64,000 bases of DNA from Pseudonocardia alni (GCF_002813375.1 NZ_PHUJ01000001.1:44234-108233), one strand, 5' to 3'. Counted from the first letter of the stretch, positions 45,857 to 54,962 are shown. The notes: generated by a model not told the origin, from the letters alone. Made by a program: numbers and translations.

Positions 45857-47650
45857 GTGTCCAGGATACACCCTGGACCGGGCGGCGACCATGACAGACA
45901 CGGGACGACTTCGTCGTGCCCGACTGCCAGCGGCACCTCAGTGGCGTCTCTGCGACGCCGACCTGTCGTTGCCGGGTACTCGTTTACCGGTCCTACCTCG
46001 CACAACTCCTCCCCAACACCTCTCCTCGTCGAGCAACGCGCGTTGTTCGACCAGGTGGTCTCCTCGGTCACCTCGACGGGCTGGGATGGCGTCGCCATTC
46101 CAGCCCCCCAGCTGTGCATAAGTTGCCGACGGCGCTCCGGGACTGAGCGGGATACTCCGCTGCGCTCGGTGGTCTGCGGCAGGTGCTGGTTCGCCAGCGG
46201 TGGCGAGGCGTCCCCCGCAGAGTTCAACGGATCCGGCTCCTCCGGTGAGCTACAGGAGCCCGGGTCCCTGGGTTTAGCTGAGTCCCTGATCCCCCGTACG
46301 GCGCTGGATTGGTATCGAGGGCTGCTGTCCTCCTCTTGGTATCAGCAGGTCCGACGTGACGCTGCCAGCCGGCTCCGTGGCCTGCTCGCCGAGCTAGCTC
46401 GGCGAGCCGACTGGGACACCCACACCAGCTGGCCGACCTGGGACCGTCTCCAGCGGTCCAGCGGCTGGCGTCGAAGCTCGACTGCTGCCTGGCTCGCCGA
46501 GCTGCAGCGCCAGGGCTGGCTGCTACGCGTCGAGGGAGGGTCCACTCCGCAGTATCGACCCATGGCCCTGCAACATCTGAGCGGGAATCGGGCAGCGGTC
46601 TACCAGCTGCGTGTTCCAGCTGTGGAGGCCACAGACAGGGCCATCCCGACGCTGCCTCCGGCCGTAGCACCCGGGCCATTCGTGGCTGCTGCAGAGAGCA
46701 GACAGGACACAACTTGGACCCCAACCCACTCACCTAATAATCCTTCTAAGACGAAATCTGTGGTTCCTACGCGCGCGAGCACGCGCATCCACAATCCCCA
46801 GGTCAAGCCCCCTTTCCCGGGTTATTACGGCCCTACCGGGCCGGGCCAAGACGAACAGCAGGGCGGCTACTTCGGGAACCGGGTGCCAGTGACCAGAGCG
46901 GAGATGCTGGCTGCCGCCACCGAGCTGCGATCTGACCCCGCACTACGGCGACTCACACCTCGCTGGATTCGCGCCATCGTGCGGGGCTGGTGGGAAGCCG
47001 GCTGGACTAACAACGACCTGCGCTACGCCCTCGAGTACCGGCCCCGCCAGGACGGCCGCGCCATCCCTGCCCACCGCTGCCCAGCCAGCCAGTTGCGCAG
47101 GCCCGACGGCTGGCTACGCCATCGCCTGAGCTGGTGGCGCGACGGACACGGCCCGCTCGTCTCACCCACAGTCGACTCCCGCCAGCGCCGCTCGGCCGCC
47201 CTCGTCCGCGGCCACGCCGCCGCCCAACGACTGCCCTACGGCGCCACCGACCTGTCCCCCACCGACCTGCAGATCAGCAGCGACGACCACCGCGCCGCCC
47301 GTTCTGCGATTGTCCGTCAGTGGGCCGCCGAGTTCACCGCCCGCCGCAACGCTGTCCGCCCCGCCGCCGAGGTCGCCACAGTCGAAAGCAGCAAGCGCTA
47401 CTACCGCCGGATCAGCCGCGCACTCGACGAAGGGCGCAGCCGCCGCACAGCCACTCCCCCGCTGCTCGATCCGGCGGATGGTCACGGGGGCGGGCCCGCC
47501 TCAAGCGCCTCGCCGGACACCAGCTCACCGCGCAACCACGAGAGCGACGCCCTCGATGAAGGGCGAACCGCTCACGAGCGCGCGCTCGCCCGGGCACGGG
47601 CCGAACGCACCTCCCGGCCTCTCCCACGCGCTCACCGGAGGCTCCGATGA
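45857..47650 (+). CDS. Plasmid replication initiator-like protein (zinc ribbon + winged helix)
   Basis: Up to 597 residues from GTG 45857. A CxxC...CxxC zinc ribbon (LCISCRRRSG ... VVCGRCWF, residues ~85-114) precedes a winged-helix region with HTSWPTWDRLQRSSGWRRSS and AAWLAELQRQGWLLRVEGG, typical of replication initiators on actinomycete plasmids. The C-terminal half is Arg-rich and helical with WIRAIVRGWWEAGWTNNDLR. Its stop overlaps the start of dnaB (ATGA, 47647), a strong hint that it loads that helicase. The N-terminal start is uncertain. Replication role is inferred from architecture and context. Confidence 0.65.
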   Translation: MSRIHPGPGGDHDRHGTTSSCPTASGTSVASLRRRPVVAGYSFTGPTSHNSSPTPLLVEQRALFDQVVSSVTSTGWDGVAIPAPQLCISCRRRSGTERDTPLRSVVCGRCWFASGGEASPAEFNGSGSSGELQEPGSLGLAESLIPRTALDWYRGLLSSSWYQQVRRDAASRLRGLLAELARRADWDTHTSWPTWDRLQRSSGWRRSSTAAWLAELQRQGWLLRVEGGSTPQYRPMALQHLSGNRAAVYQLRVPAVEATDRAIPTLPPAVAPGPFVAAAESRQDTTWTPTHSPNNPSKTKSVVPTRASTRIHNPQVKPPFPGYYGPTGPGQDEQQGGYFGNRVPVTRAEMLAAATELRSDPALRRLTPRWIRAIVRGWWEAGWTNNDLRYALEYRPRQDGRAIPAHRCPASQLRRPDGWLRHRLSWWRDGHGPLVSPTVDSRQRRSAALVRGHAAAQRLPYGATDLSPTDLQISSDDHRAARSAIVRQWAAEFTARRNAVRPAAEVATVESSKRYYRRISRALDEGRSRRTATPPLLDPADGHGGGPASSASPDTSSPRNHESDALDEGRTAHERALARARAERTSRPLPRAHRRLR

Positions 47651-49029
47651 CTGCCATGTCCGCGCGTTATGACAAGAGTGGCGACACCGGCGCACCACCT
47701 GACACGTTCGACCGTCAGCCCCCGCAGGACCTCACGGCCGAGCAGTCGGTGCTCGGCGGCATGCTGTTGAGCAAGGACGCGATCGCCGACGTCGTGGAGG
47801 TCCTGCAGCCGGAGGACTTCTACCGGCCCGCCCACCAGACCGTCTACGAGACGATCCTGGACCTCTACAGCCGTGGCGAGCCCGCGGACGCGGTGACGGT
47901 CTCGGCGGAGCTGCAGCGGCGCGGTGAGCTCGTCCGCCTCGGCGGCGCGCCCTACCTGCACACCCTCATCGCGACCGTGCCCACCGCGGCGAACGCGGCG
48001 TACTACGCCGAGATCGTCGGCGAGAAGGCGGTCCTGCGGCGGCTGGTCGAGGCCGGCACCCGGATCGTGCAGCTCGGCTACCACGGTGCCGACGGCGGCG
48101 ACGTCGACGACGCGGTGGACCGGGCCCAGGCCGCGGTCTACGAGGTCACCGAGCGCACCACCACCGAGGACTACACGGTGCTGGAGGAGCTCCTCCAGCC
48201 CACGATGGACGAGATCGACGCGATCGCCTCCCGGGGCGGCCAGTCCACGGGTGTGCCGACCGGCTTCGCCGACCTCGACCAGGTCACCAACGGTCTGCAC
48301 CCGGGCCAGATGGTCGTCGTCGCGGCCCGGCCGGGTCTGGGCAAGTCGACCCTGGGTCTGGACTTCGCCCGCTCCTGCTCCATCAAGAACGGCATGACCA
48401 GCGCGTTCTTCTCGCTGGAGATGAGCAAGTCCGAGATCGTCATGCGCCTGCTGTCCGCCGAGGCCCGGATCCGGCTGGCCGACATGCGCGCCGGCCGGAT
48501 GTCGGACGAGGACTGGACGCGGATGGCGCGGCGGATGTCGGAGATCTCCGAGGCGCCGCTCTACATCGACGACTCGCCGAACCTGACGCTGATGGAGATC
48601 CGGGCCAAGGCGCGCCGGATGAAGCAGCGCTACGACCTGAAGCTGATCATCCTGGACTACCTGCAGCTGATGACCTCGGGCCGCAAGGTCGAGTCCCGTC
48701 AGCAGGAGGTCTCGGAGTTCTCCCGGCAGATCAAGCTGCTGGCCAAGGAGCTCGAGGTCCCGGTGGTGGCGATGAGCCAGCTGAACCGTGGTCCCGAGCA
48801 GCGCACCGACAAGCGGCCGATGCTGTCCGACCTGCGTGAGTCCGGCTCGATCGAGCAGGACGCGGACATGGTGGTGCTGCTGCACCGCCCCGACGCGTTC
48901 GAGCAGGACGATCCACGCGCCGGTGAGGCCGACCTGATCCTGGCCAAGCACCGTAACGGCCCGACCACGACGATCACCGTCGCCCACCAGCTGCACTACA
49001 GCAGGTTCTCCGACCTCGCCCACGGCTGA
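47647..49029 (+). CDS. dnaB: Replicative DNA helicase DnaB
   Basis: A 460-residue hexameric helicase, full family length and no intein. N-terminal DnaG-binding domain (PPQDLTAEQSVLGGMLLSKD), then RecA-type ATPase with Walker A AARPGLGKSTL (~residues 224-234), FFSLEMSKSEIVMRLLSAEA, Walker B LIILDYLQLM, and the C-terminal MSQLNRGPEQR and RESGSIEQDADMV. Codon usage and completeness look like a housekeeping gene. Overlap with the upstream initiator gene suggests dedicated element replication. Confidence 0.95.
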   Translation: MTAMSARYDKSGDTGAPPDTFDRQPPQDLTAEQSVLGGMLLSKDAIADVVEVLQPEDFYRPAHQTVYETILDLYSRGEPADAVTVSAELQRRGELVRLGGAPYLHTLIATVPTAANAAYYAEIVGEKAVLRRLVEAGTRIVQLGYHGADGGDVDDAVDRAQAAVYEVTERTTTEDYTVLEELLQPTMDEIDAIASRGGQSTGVPTGFADLDQVTNGLHPGQMVVVAARPGLGKSTLGLDFARSCSIKNGMTSAFFSLEMSKSEIVMRLLSAEARIRLADMRAGRMSDEDWTRMARRMSEISEAPLYIDDSPNLTLMEIRAKARRMKQRYDLKLIILDYLQLMTSGRKVESRQQEVSEFSRQIKLLAKELEVPVVAMSQLNRGPEQRTDKRPMLSDLRESGSIEQDADMVVLLHRPDAFEQDDPRAGEADLILAKHRNGPTTTITVAHQLHYSRFSDLAHG

Positions 49030-49044
49030 GGCTCGGCCGATGGT

Positions 49045-49059
49045 GATAACCCGGTTATC
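49045..49059. other. parS-like site 1
   Basis: GATAACCCGGTTATC, a 15-base palindrome (seven-base arms, central C), just after dnaB and downstream of parB. One of four copies in 2 kb bracketing parAB. Confidence 0.8.
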
Positions 49060-49081
49060 GCTCCACCGCGTACGGCGCGAC

Positions 49082-49096
49082 GATAACCGGGTTATC
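49082..49096. other. parS-like site 2
   Basis: GATAACCGGGTTATC, same palindrome with central G (opposite orientation), 37 bases from site 1 and four bases before the parB stop. Confidence 0.8.
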
Positions 49097-49099
49097 ACC

Positions 49100-50035
49100 T
49101 CAGTGTCGGAGCGCTGTCAGTGCATCGATCAGAGCCTGCAGTCCGTCGTCGTCGAGCTGTCGACGCAGGCGGCGCGCGATCTTGTCGACGTCGACCGCCG
49201 CATCCCGATCGGGCTGGTCCGCCGCTGGAGCGGGAGAAGGCGAGTCGTTCGCGGGCTGGTCCGGCGACTCAGTGCTGGAAGGTCGAGCGCGCTCCCCCTC
49301 CGTCGACTGACCACGCAACGCCTCCAGCTTCTCCGCCTGTTCTTCCGGCGATGCCGAGGCCACGGTTCGAGCTTCCTTCACCGATATCTCGCCGATGCGG
49401 AGTTTCTCCTGCAGGTCAGGGGTGAGCTTGAGCAGCGACAGCCGCTGCGAAACCCAGGCCTGAGTCTTCGCCACCCGCTTCGCCGCCGTGCGCTGCGAGC
49501 CATGTCGTTCCACGAGACCTTGAAGCTCGCGGGCCTCCAGCAGCGGGGGAAGGTCTTGACGGTGGATGTTCTCGACCAGCGTGGCTTCTGCCAGCATCGG
49601 GTCCGCTCCCCCGAGTCGGTCCTCGATCGAGGCGACGAGGTGAGGCAGCTCCGCCAAGCGGGCCCCCGCGAGCCGGCGGTTTCCGATGAGGACCACCCAC
49701 GCCGCGCTCCCGATCTGATCCGCATCCTCCGGGTAGTGAGCGAGGTAGACATCCCGAGCGACCACCGTCGCTGGCTGCAGCTGCCCGTGCTCCCGGAGGC
49801 TGTCGGCGAGCTCCTGAATCGCGGGGTCGTCGTCGTACCCGTAGCGAGGGTTGCGCGGATTGTGGGCCAGGTCGGAAAGCGGGATGCGGCGCTGGGACAC
49901 GCCGGGATCCGGTGTTGTCTGGAGCGAGGCCTGCGCGGCGAAGACGTCGGAGCCGAAGGACACCCGCCCGCGCTTGCGCTTCTTCGTCGACGACCCGACT
50001 GCGGAGTCCGCGCTGCTCGCGGCCGCCTCGCTCAT
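49100..50035 (-). CDS. parB: ParB-type partition protein
   Basis: A 311-residue protein. The ParB/Srx N-domain has VVLIGNRRLAGARLAELPH (GxRRxxA, CTP-binding box) and TLVENIHRQDLPPLLEAREL (ENxxRxDL); an HTH follows (TAAKRVAKTQAWVSQRLSLL). The C-terminal ~40 residues (VDKIARRLRRQLDDDGLQAL) would be the dimerisation domain. ATG 50035 overlaps the parA stop. It probably binds the GATAACC-N-GGTTATC sites at 49045, 49082, 50822 and 51008. Confidence 0.92.
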   Translation of the reverse strand: MSEAAASSADSAVGSSTKKRKRGRVSFGSDVFAAQASLQTTPDPGVSQRRIPLSDLAHNPRNPRYGYDDDPAIQELADSLREHGQLQPATVVARDVYLAHYPEDADQIGSAAWVVLIGNRRLAGARLAELPHLVASIEDRLGGADPMLAEATLVENIHRQDLPPLLEARELQGLVERHGSQRTAAKRVAKTQAWVSQRLSLLKLTPDLQEKLRIGEISVKEARTVASASPEEQAEKLEALRGQSTEGERARPSSTESPDQPANDSPSPAPAADQPDRDAAVDVDKIARRLRRQLDDDGLQALIDALTALRH

Positions 50036-50694
50036 CGGGTGCGCCCGTAGCCGAGTTCGAGCGCCAGCCGCAGGATGTCCTGCTGGGCCTCCAAGGCCAC
50101 ACGGCTCTTGGCGTACTGGGTGCAGACGACACCCTCTGCTGCCGCCCGACTGTGGATCTTGTAACGACGAATGACCGAGTTCGCGAGCGGCCAGTTCTTC
50201 TTGCGGGCGAAGGTCAGGGTGTCGTCGAGATCGACCCGGCCGTCGCGTGGATCCCAGAGATTCACGACCACGGTGTAGGGGACTCCCAGGGGCTCGATGA
50301 CCTGGGTGATGGTCGTGTCGGCAGGTACGAAGGTGAGCGGCTCTGTCGTGATCGGGACGATCGCGTCGTCGGCGCTCTTCAGGACCGACCGGAGAATGTG
50401 CTCATTCTCCAGGCTGCCCGGGGTGTCCACGAACACGTGCGAGAAGTCGGCGTCTCGCAACCTCTCCAGATCACTGGGGCTGTCGGTCTCGGTGTAGGCG
50501 AATGGGATGTCATCGCCGACCCTGCTTGCCCACCAGTCCATGGATCGCTGCGGGTCGGTGCCTACGACCAGGACGGATGGATCGTCTCCTCCGAGCACCT
50601 GGTCGACGACAGCAGCGAGGTTGACGGTGATCGTGGTCTTGCCGACGCCGCCCTTCTGGCAGCACACAGCATGAACTCTGGCCAAGATGGCCAC
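50032..50694 (-). CDS. parA: ParA-type partition ATPase
   Basis: A 220-residue deviant-Walker ATPase: CCQKGGVGKTT (residues ~11-21, signature lysine present), VLVVGTDPQRS and HVFVDTPGS as Walker A' and B. It lacks an N-terminal HTH, so it resembles small type Ib ParA proteins, which do not bind operator DNA themselves. ATG 50694. Drives element segregation with ParB; two parS-like sites lie directly upstream. Confidence 0.92.
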   Translation of the reverse strand: MAILARVHAVCCQKGGVGKTTITVNLAAVVDQVLGGDDPSVLVVGTDPQRSMDWWASRVGDDIPFAYTETDSPSDLERLRDADFSHVFVDTPGSLENEHILRSVLKSADDAIVPITTEPLTFVPADTTITQVIEPLGVPYTVVVNLWDPRDGRVDLDDTLTFARKKNWPLANSVIRRYKIHSRAAAEGVVCTQYAKSRVALEAQQDILRLALELGYGRTR

Positions 50695-50821
50695 CTCTCC
50701 GTGGACTTCACGGCCCGGAGTTGGGCCGCTACTTCGGATAAGTCAGAGCAGATGATGCCAGCTGTGGGTCCGTGCTCCGCGGTCATCCCCCGGCGTGTGC
50801 GGTTCCGAGTCAGGGCCGCGC

Positions 50822-50836
50822 GATAACCGGGTTATC
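50822..50836. other. parS-like site 3
   Basis: GATAACCGGGTTATC, 128 bases upstream of the parA start. Could act as both centromere and operator for the par operon. Confidence 0.8.
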
Positions 50837-51007
50837 GCCGTCAGCGCGCCGTCGATTTGGGAGCTGCGACCTATCGATGTTGGCGCTACCGGACCGGGAG
50901 CGCTGCTTGGGTTCGAGGGCGCCGAAGAAGCTTCTCGCCAGCAACGCGCGCCGAGGCCGCGCGAGACGGCGACCACCCAACGACGCTGCAGCGGGGGAGC
51001 GGGGACC

Positions 51008-51022
51008 GATAACCCGGTTATC
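51008..51022. other. parS-like site 4
   Basis: GATAACCCGGTTATC, 186 bases from site 3 in opposite central-base orientation, just before the stop of the small leftward gene at 51044. Confidence 0.8.
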
Positions 51023-51043
51023 GCTCACGCAGCGACGGCGGCT

Positions 51044-51337
51044 TCAGTCGTCGGCCTGGAATACACCCTGCGCGACCAGCCACTTTCGCCAGTAATCGAC
51101 CCGATCGGGGTCGGCCGCGAACCCTTCGGGCCAGCCGTCGGTCGCGATCTGGCGCAGGACATCCCGGACTCGGCTGCGCCCAACACGAGCGCGGGAGGAG
51201 ACCTTCCGCAAGTGCGGGTCCACGACGGCGTTCATTGCGCGCGCGGTGTCGCCCAACGTGAAGTGCACCGGCCGGTAGGCGACCAGGACCTCATGTCCGC
51301 GCTCGTCTGGCCTGGCGACCAGCGAACTCTCGCGCAT
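51044..51337 (-). CDS. Small hypothetical protein upstream of par
   Basis: A 97-residue protein; ATG 51337 follows GGAGGG, preferred over the in-frame ATG at 51352. LRKVSSRARVGRSRVRDVLR resembles a basic DNA-contacting helix region, and WPEGFAADPDRVDYWRKWLV is Trp-rich. It points to parA with two parS-like sites between. Possibly an accessory maintenance protein; function unknown. Confidence 0.65.
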   Translation of the reverse strand: MRESSLVARPDERGHEVLVAYRPVHFTLGDTARAMNAVVDPHLRKVSSRARVGRSRVRDVLRQIATDGWPEGFAADPDRVDYWRKWLVAQGVFQADD

Positions 51338-53063
51338 CCCTGCCCTCCTCACCTCGGCCCGGTACCGAGAACTGTACCGATGTCGGCGCTCTGACTGAGC
51401 ACTTGCAGTGAGTGTGTCCTCCGCGGAGGTGGGCTACTACGTGTCCAAGCTGCCGGGTGAGGCCCCGGCTGAGAGTGTCCGCGCCGGTGCAGCAGGCGCC
51501 GTCACGCCAGCGTCCTTCGGCCGGATAGACCCAGCCGGACCAGCGCATCTCTGACGCTGGCCCCGGCCGTGGGGCCGAAGGGACGGCTTTGGTGCGAGGG
51601 ACCGAGAATCATCGGTTGACGAGGTGGTGTCGCGCATCGCCGCGAGGCGTGGTCACCGCGTTCGGGCGCAGCTATCCCGGCCCCGCGCGCCCGGCGTGTC
51701 ATTGCGGTTGCGTCCTCGGTGGCGAGAGATCCGTTCGAGTCCCTACAGACGACCTCTGACCAGCTGGAACGCCCTCGGTTGCGGGGTCGCCGCGCGGACC
51801 TGATCGCCGAGGCGAAGTTCTACTATCAGGTCCGGACTCAATGTGCGGCTGACCAGCGACTACGTATTCTCCGGTGGCAGCGGGAGGAGTCGGCAACGAC
51901 AGCTCAGTCAGCCCCACTGAGAGTGAGCTATGCCCGATATGCGAGTTCGGCGCTGTCTGCGGGCGCTACCGAGTAGACGACCTGCAGGATATGCGCTGGT
52001 CAGCGTCGTGGTGGCGAGCCACTTCGAGTGCGTGCCAGGCGGTCGGAGCCGAGTATCGCCTCGTCCGGTGCTCCAGAGCACCGTTTGACGATCCGGCGCG
52101 GCTCGAGGCGCTCAACGACTCGGAAGTGGTGGGCCTGTGGCCCCGGTCTTATCGATGCGGGAGCGTCGCAACCTGGGGGCGGGGTGACCGAGCACGTGGC
52201 TGCCCGACGGCCGGCCTCGCGCGTACGCGTGTGTCGCGTGGGCGTCACTCCGCGCGCCGGGCTAGGTCTCAGAGAAACTCCCGGCTCGAGCGGGACGGCG
52301 GTGGTCTTCGTCCACCGACCCTCGGCGAAGGTGGCGGGGCGAGCTGTGGGGGTGGCGCCGGCCCTGGAGGTCGTGAAGACCCGGCGCCCACACCCGGAGA
52401 ACCTTGCGGACCGTGATTCCCAGAGGCGAGCTCGGCGCGGCCCGTCGAGCCCGTGAGTCCCGCGACCCGCCCCAGGATCGAGACGCCCTCGCCCGGCTGA
52501 CCCCCGCGCCCTGGCGGGGCCGGGGCGCGGTGGCAACGAGCGTAGGAAGCACCTGTGCTCGCGCTCAGTGCCCCCCAGGACTTGAGAGCCGGGGCGCGCG
52601 CTGTCGCCTGCGTCGTGGGCACTCGACATCCCTCACTCGCCACAGCCGCGGCATCCGGCCATACCGAGACCGGCCGGCGTGGGTCCGTTTGCCTCAGGAG
52701 CTGCACGAGGTCCGGGAGTAGACCGCCGAGCAACGAGCAGACCGTGCCACGGCGGAAAGCGGCCAGGCGCGCTCGCGGTCGACGTCGCCGACGAGGCGGT
52801 CCGCGGCGGCGGCGCGTCCGTTGCACACACACCGAGCACCGAGCCGCTCCCCAGGGCGCCGGGAAATTTCCTCGCGACCTCTTACTGCGGTGGCGGGCCC
52901 GGACAACGCGACGTACGCGTGCGCGTGCGAGGCCAGAAAATTTCCACGCCTTCTAAGCTCGCCGACGGGCTCGGACCCGTTCTGTCCGACACCGTTGCCA
53001 GCCCGACTAGTCGCACTTAGTCTTCGAGGTACTAGGATCGCGGCTCAACGGGAAGGCGAACTC
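51338..53063. other. Long gene-poor region, candidate replication or transfer origin
   Basis: About 1.7 kb with no gene I can support firmly. The best frame is 51719-51976 (+, GTG start, 85 residues, EAKFYYQVRTQCAADQRLRI) at low confidence. Two AT-rich symmetric patches occur near the right end: GGAAATTTCC (52862) and GAAAATTTCC (52936). A gene-free stretch between par and transfer genes is where an origin would be expected, but no iterons or nick site are visible. Confidence 0.4.
53004..53021. promoter_or_regulatory. CGACTAGTCG palindrome plus half-site, candidate operator
   Basis: CGACTAGTCG (53004-53013) followed by CACTTAGTC lies 43 bases upstream of the gene at 53064. The same GACTAGTC core occurs twice upstream of whiB at 54944 and 54955, suggesting one regulator for both units. 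Confidence 0.6.
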
Positions 53064-53414
53064 ATGAGCATGCAGCTGCTCGCCGGGACGATGGAGTGCC
53101 GCAACGGCAACTGTCCGACCGCATGGCTGACCGAGCGGGGGGCGGTGATCGTGCAGGGCTACATCGCGTCCGCTCGGACGGTGCGGGTGCCGCGCGACAT
53201 CGTCGAACGCGCCGCGCGCGAACTGCAGATGCACGGCCTGTCCGTCGGTGCCGTGCCGGCGCCGCGGTCCGAGACCATCCGAGCGGCGGGGGAGTGGTTC
53301 GTGGTGTCCGGCACCCCGACGACGCTGGTGTGCCCCAAGGGAGAACGCGCCCACGAGATCCTGGTGAGCGACGTGCTCACGGCCGTCGACGAAGCGACGA
53401 GGGAGGCCGTATGA
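53064..53414 (+). CDS. Hypothetical protein upstream of DUF6879 gene
   Basis: A 116-residue protein; ATG 53064 follows GGAAGG. Two early cysteines (MECRNGNCPTAWL) and a compact alpha/beta pattern suggest a small regulatory protein. Overlaps the next gene by four bases (ATGA). Part of the XRE-linked three-gene set. Confidence 0.7.
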   Translation: MSMQLLAGTMECRNGNCPTAWLTERGAVIVQGYIASARTVRVPRDIVERAARELQMHGLSVGAVPAPRSETIRAAGEWFVVSGTPTTLVCPKGERAHEILVSDVLTAVDEATREAV

Positions 53415-53971
53415 CCCCCGAAGACCTGGACGAGCTCTACCGCACCTACGAGCACTCCGCGTTCCGGCTGGAATGCCGCGACGTCTACGCAATCCCCGGC
53501 GAGGACCCGGACTTCGACGCCTTCCTCGCCGACAAGCCGTTCCCCGCGCGCACGGTCGACAACGACGACTGGCTGGCCAACGTCCACGCCCAGGTCGGCC
53601 GGGGCAAGTACTTCGGCCGGGTCCGGCTGCTCGGCCACCCGGTCACCGACTACACACGGTTCCAGCTGCTCTGCTACCCCCGGGAGAACATCCGCGCCGG
53701 CGAGGAAGTCCGCATTCTGGACCGACACTGGCTCAGCACGGGCGACGACGCCTGGACTCGGCAGGACTTCTGGATGTTCGACGAGCGGATCGTGGTGCTG
53801 CAGCACTTCGATGACGAAGGGAACTTCCTCGGCGTCTCTCAAGCCAGCGATCCCGCCCCCTACATCGCCATCCGTCGGCGCGCGGTCGAGCTGTCCGTCC
53901 CGTTCGACGACTACCGGCTGGTCCCGGCCCCACGATCGGGTGCCGAGACCCCTGAGCGCGCTGCGAGCTAA
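53411..53971 (+). CDS. DUF6879 family protein
   Basis: A 186-residue protein with SAFRLECRDVYAIPGEDPDF, RVRLLGHPVTDYTRFQLLCY, RAGEEVRILDRHW and FWMFDERIVVLQHFDDEGNF, the conserved segments of DUF6879 proteins found next to XRE/DUF5753 regulators in actinobacteria. Function unknown, proposed here to work with the adjacent XRE protein. ATG 53411. Confidence 0.8.
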   Translation: MTPEDLDELYRTYEHSAFRLECRDVYAIPGEDPDFDAFLADKPFPARTVDNDDWLANVHAQVGRGKYFGRVRLLGHPVTDYTRFQLLCYPRENIRAGEEVRILDRHWLSTGDDAWTRQDFWMFDERIVVLQHFDDEGNFLGVSQASDPAPYIAIRRRAVELSVPFDDYRLVPAPRSGAETPERAAS

Positions 53972-53976
53972 CCCCC

Positions 53977-54846
53977 TTGACCCACGCCGACATCCACCCA
54001 CAGCACCAGCGCCTGGCGGCGCGCTTGAAGGAGCTCCGCCAGGCCGCCGGGCTCTCGGCTGCGGCCCTGGGTGAGCAGCTCGGCTGGTCGCAGAGCAAGA
54101 CCTCCAAGATGGAGAACGGCCACTCCGCCCTCGTACTTGCCGACATCGAGCAGTGGCTCGACACGGTCCACGCCGACGAGGACGTCCGTGCAGAGCTGCG
54201 CGCACTCGCCCAGGAGGCGGGGACCCGGGTACGGCCGTGGCGCAACAGTAACCGCCCCGACGGGCCCAGCCAGCAGGACGCCAGGGCTCGGCGTGACGCA
54301 ACGACCAGCGGGATCGGGGTGTATCAGTCCGAGGTCGTTCCCGGGCTGTTGCAGACCCCGGACTACGCGCGCAGACTGCGCGAGATCCACAGCCTGCTCC
54401 CCGCCGCGGAGATCCCCGCCTCGGTGCTGTCGCTGATGAACCGTCAGACAGTCCTGTTCGACGAGTCCAAGCAGTTCGACCTGGTCATGACCGAGACCGC
54501 GCTGCGATGGCGTCCCGGCCCAGCCTCCGTGATGCTCGCTCAGCTCGACCGCATCGCCGCGCTGGCCAGCCTCCCCAACGTGCGCATCGGTGTGCTCTCC
54601 CGCGAGACGCAGGAGCGTGCCGAGGTCCGCCCCCTGCACTCCTTCGTACTCCTGCGCTACGACGACGCACCCACGACCGTCGAGATCGAGACACTCACCG
54701 CCGAGCAGGAAGTGACCGATCCAGCCGACGTCAAGCTCTACGAGCAGTTCCTCGCCGAGCAACAGCGGTCCGCAGAGCACGGACCCGCTCTACTCGCCCT
54801 GCTCGACCGCCTCCGCGCCGACCTCTCCTTGAGCACTCCAGGCTAG
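53977..54846 (+). CDS. XRE family regulator with DUF5753 domain
   Basis: A 289-residue protein from TTG 53977. N-terminal helix-turn-helix LKELRQAAGLSAAALGEQLG-WSQSKTSKME (residues ~17-46), then the DUF5753 domain with YQSEVVPGLLQTPDYARRL, LMNRQTVLF and RIGVLSRETQERAEVRPLHS. This combination is common in Streptomyces and relatives, including developmental regulators. It is a good candidate for the protein binding the GACTAGTC operators flanking it. Confidence 0.9.
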   Translation: MTHADIHPQHQRLAARLKELRQAAGLSAAALGEQLGWSQSKTSKMENGHSALVLADIEQWLDTVHADEDVRAELRALAQEAGTRVRPWRNSNRPDGPSQQDARARRDATTSGIGVYQSEVVPGLLQTPDYARRLREIHSLLPAAEIPASVLSLMNRQTVLFDESKQFDLVMTETALRWRPGPASVMLAQLDRIAALASLPNVRIGVLSRETQERAEVRPLHSFVLLRYDDAPTTVEIETLTAEQEVTDPADVKLYEQFLAEQQRSAEHGPALLALLDRLRADLSLSTPG

Positions 54847-54861
54847 TCGCACGAAGACTAA

Positions 54862-54895
54862 GGCCCGCGATCAGCAAATTAGCTGGGCGCGGGCC
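54862..54895 (+). terminator. Hairpin terminator after XRE gene
   Basis: GGCCCGCG and CGCGGGCC form an eight-base perfect stem with an 18-base loop, followed by ATTTCTG. It begins 16 bases after the XRE stop. Confidence 0.6.
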
Positions 54896-54943
54896 ATTTC
54901 TGTGCGCGCAGAGTTAGTCGCGGAAACCTCGGGCTAGACTCGC

Positions 54944-54962
54944 GACTAGTCACGGACTAGTC
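54944..54962. promoter_or_regulatory. Tandem GACTAGTC operator upstream of whiB
   Basis: Two copies of GACTAGTC starting at 54944 and 54955, 11 bases apart (one helical turn), about 90 bases before the whiB start. Related sequences flank the XRE gene. Confidence 0.65.

Noticed and set aside
47632..49098. 488-residue minus-strand frame opposite dnaB
   Set aside because: Complete overlap with an unmistakable DnaB helicase on the plus strand; low-complexity Arg/Val/Leu translation.
51874..53020. Several 60-200 residue frames in the par-transfer gap
   Set aside because: Overlapping frames on both strands, Arg/Gly/Pro-rich low-complexity translations, no ribosome sites and no motifs.
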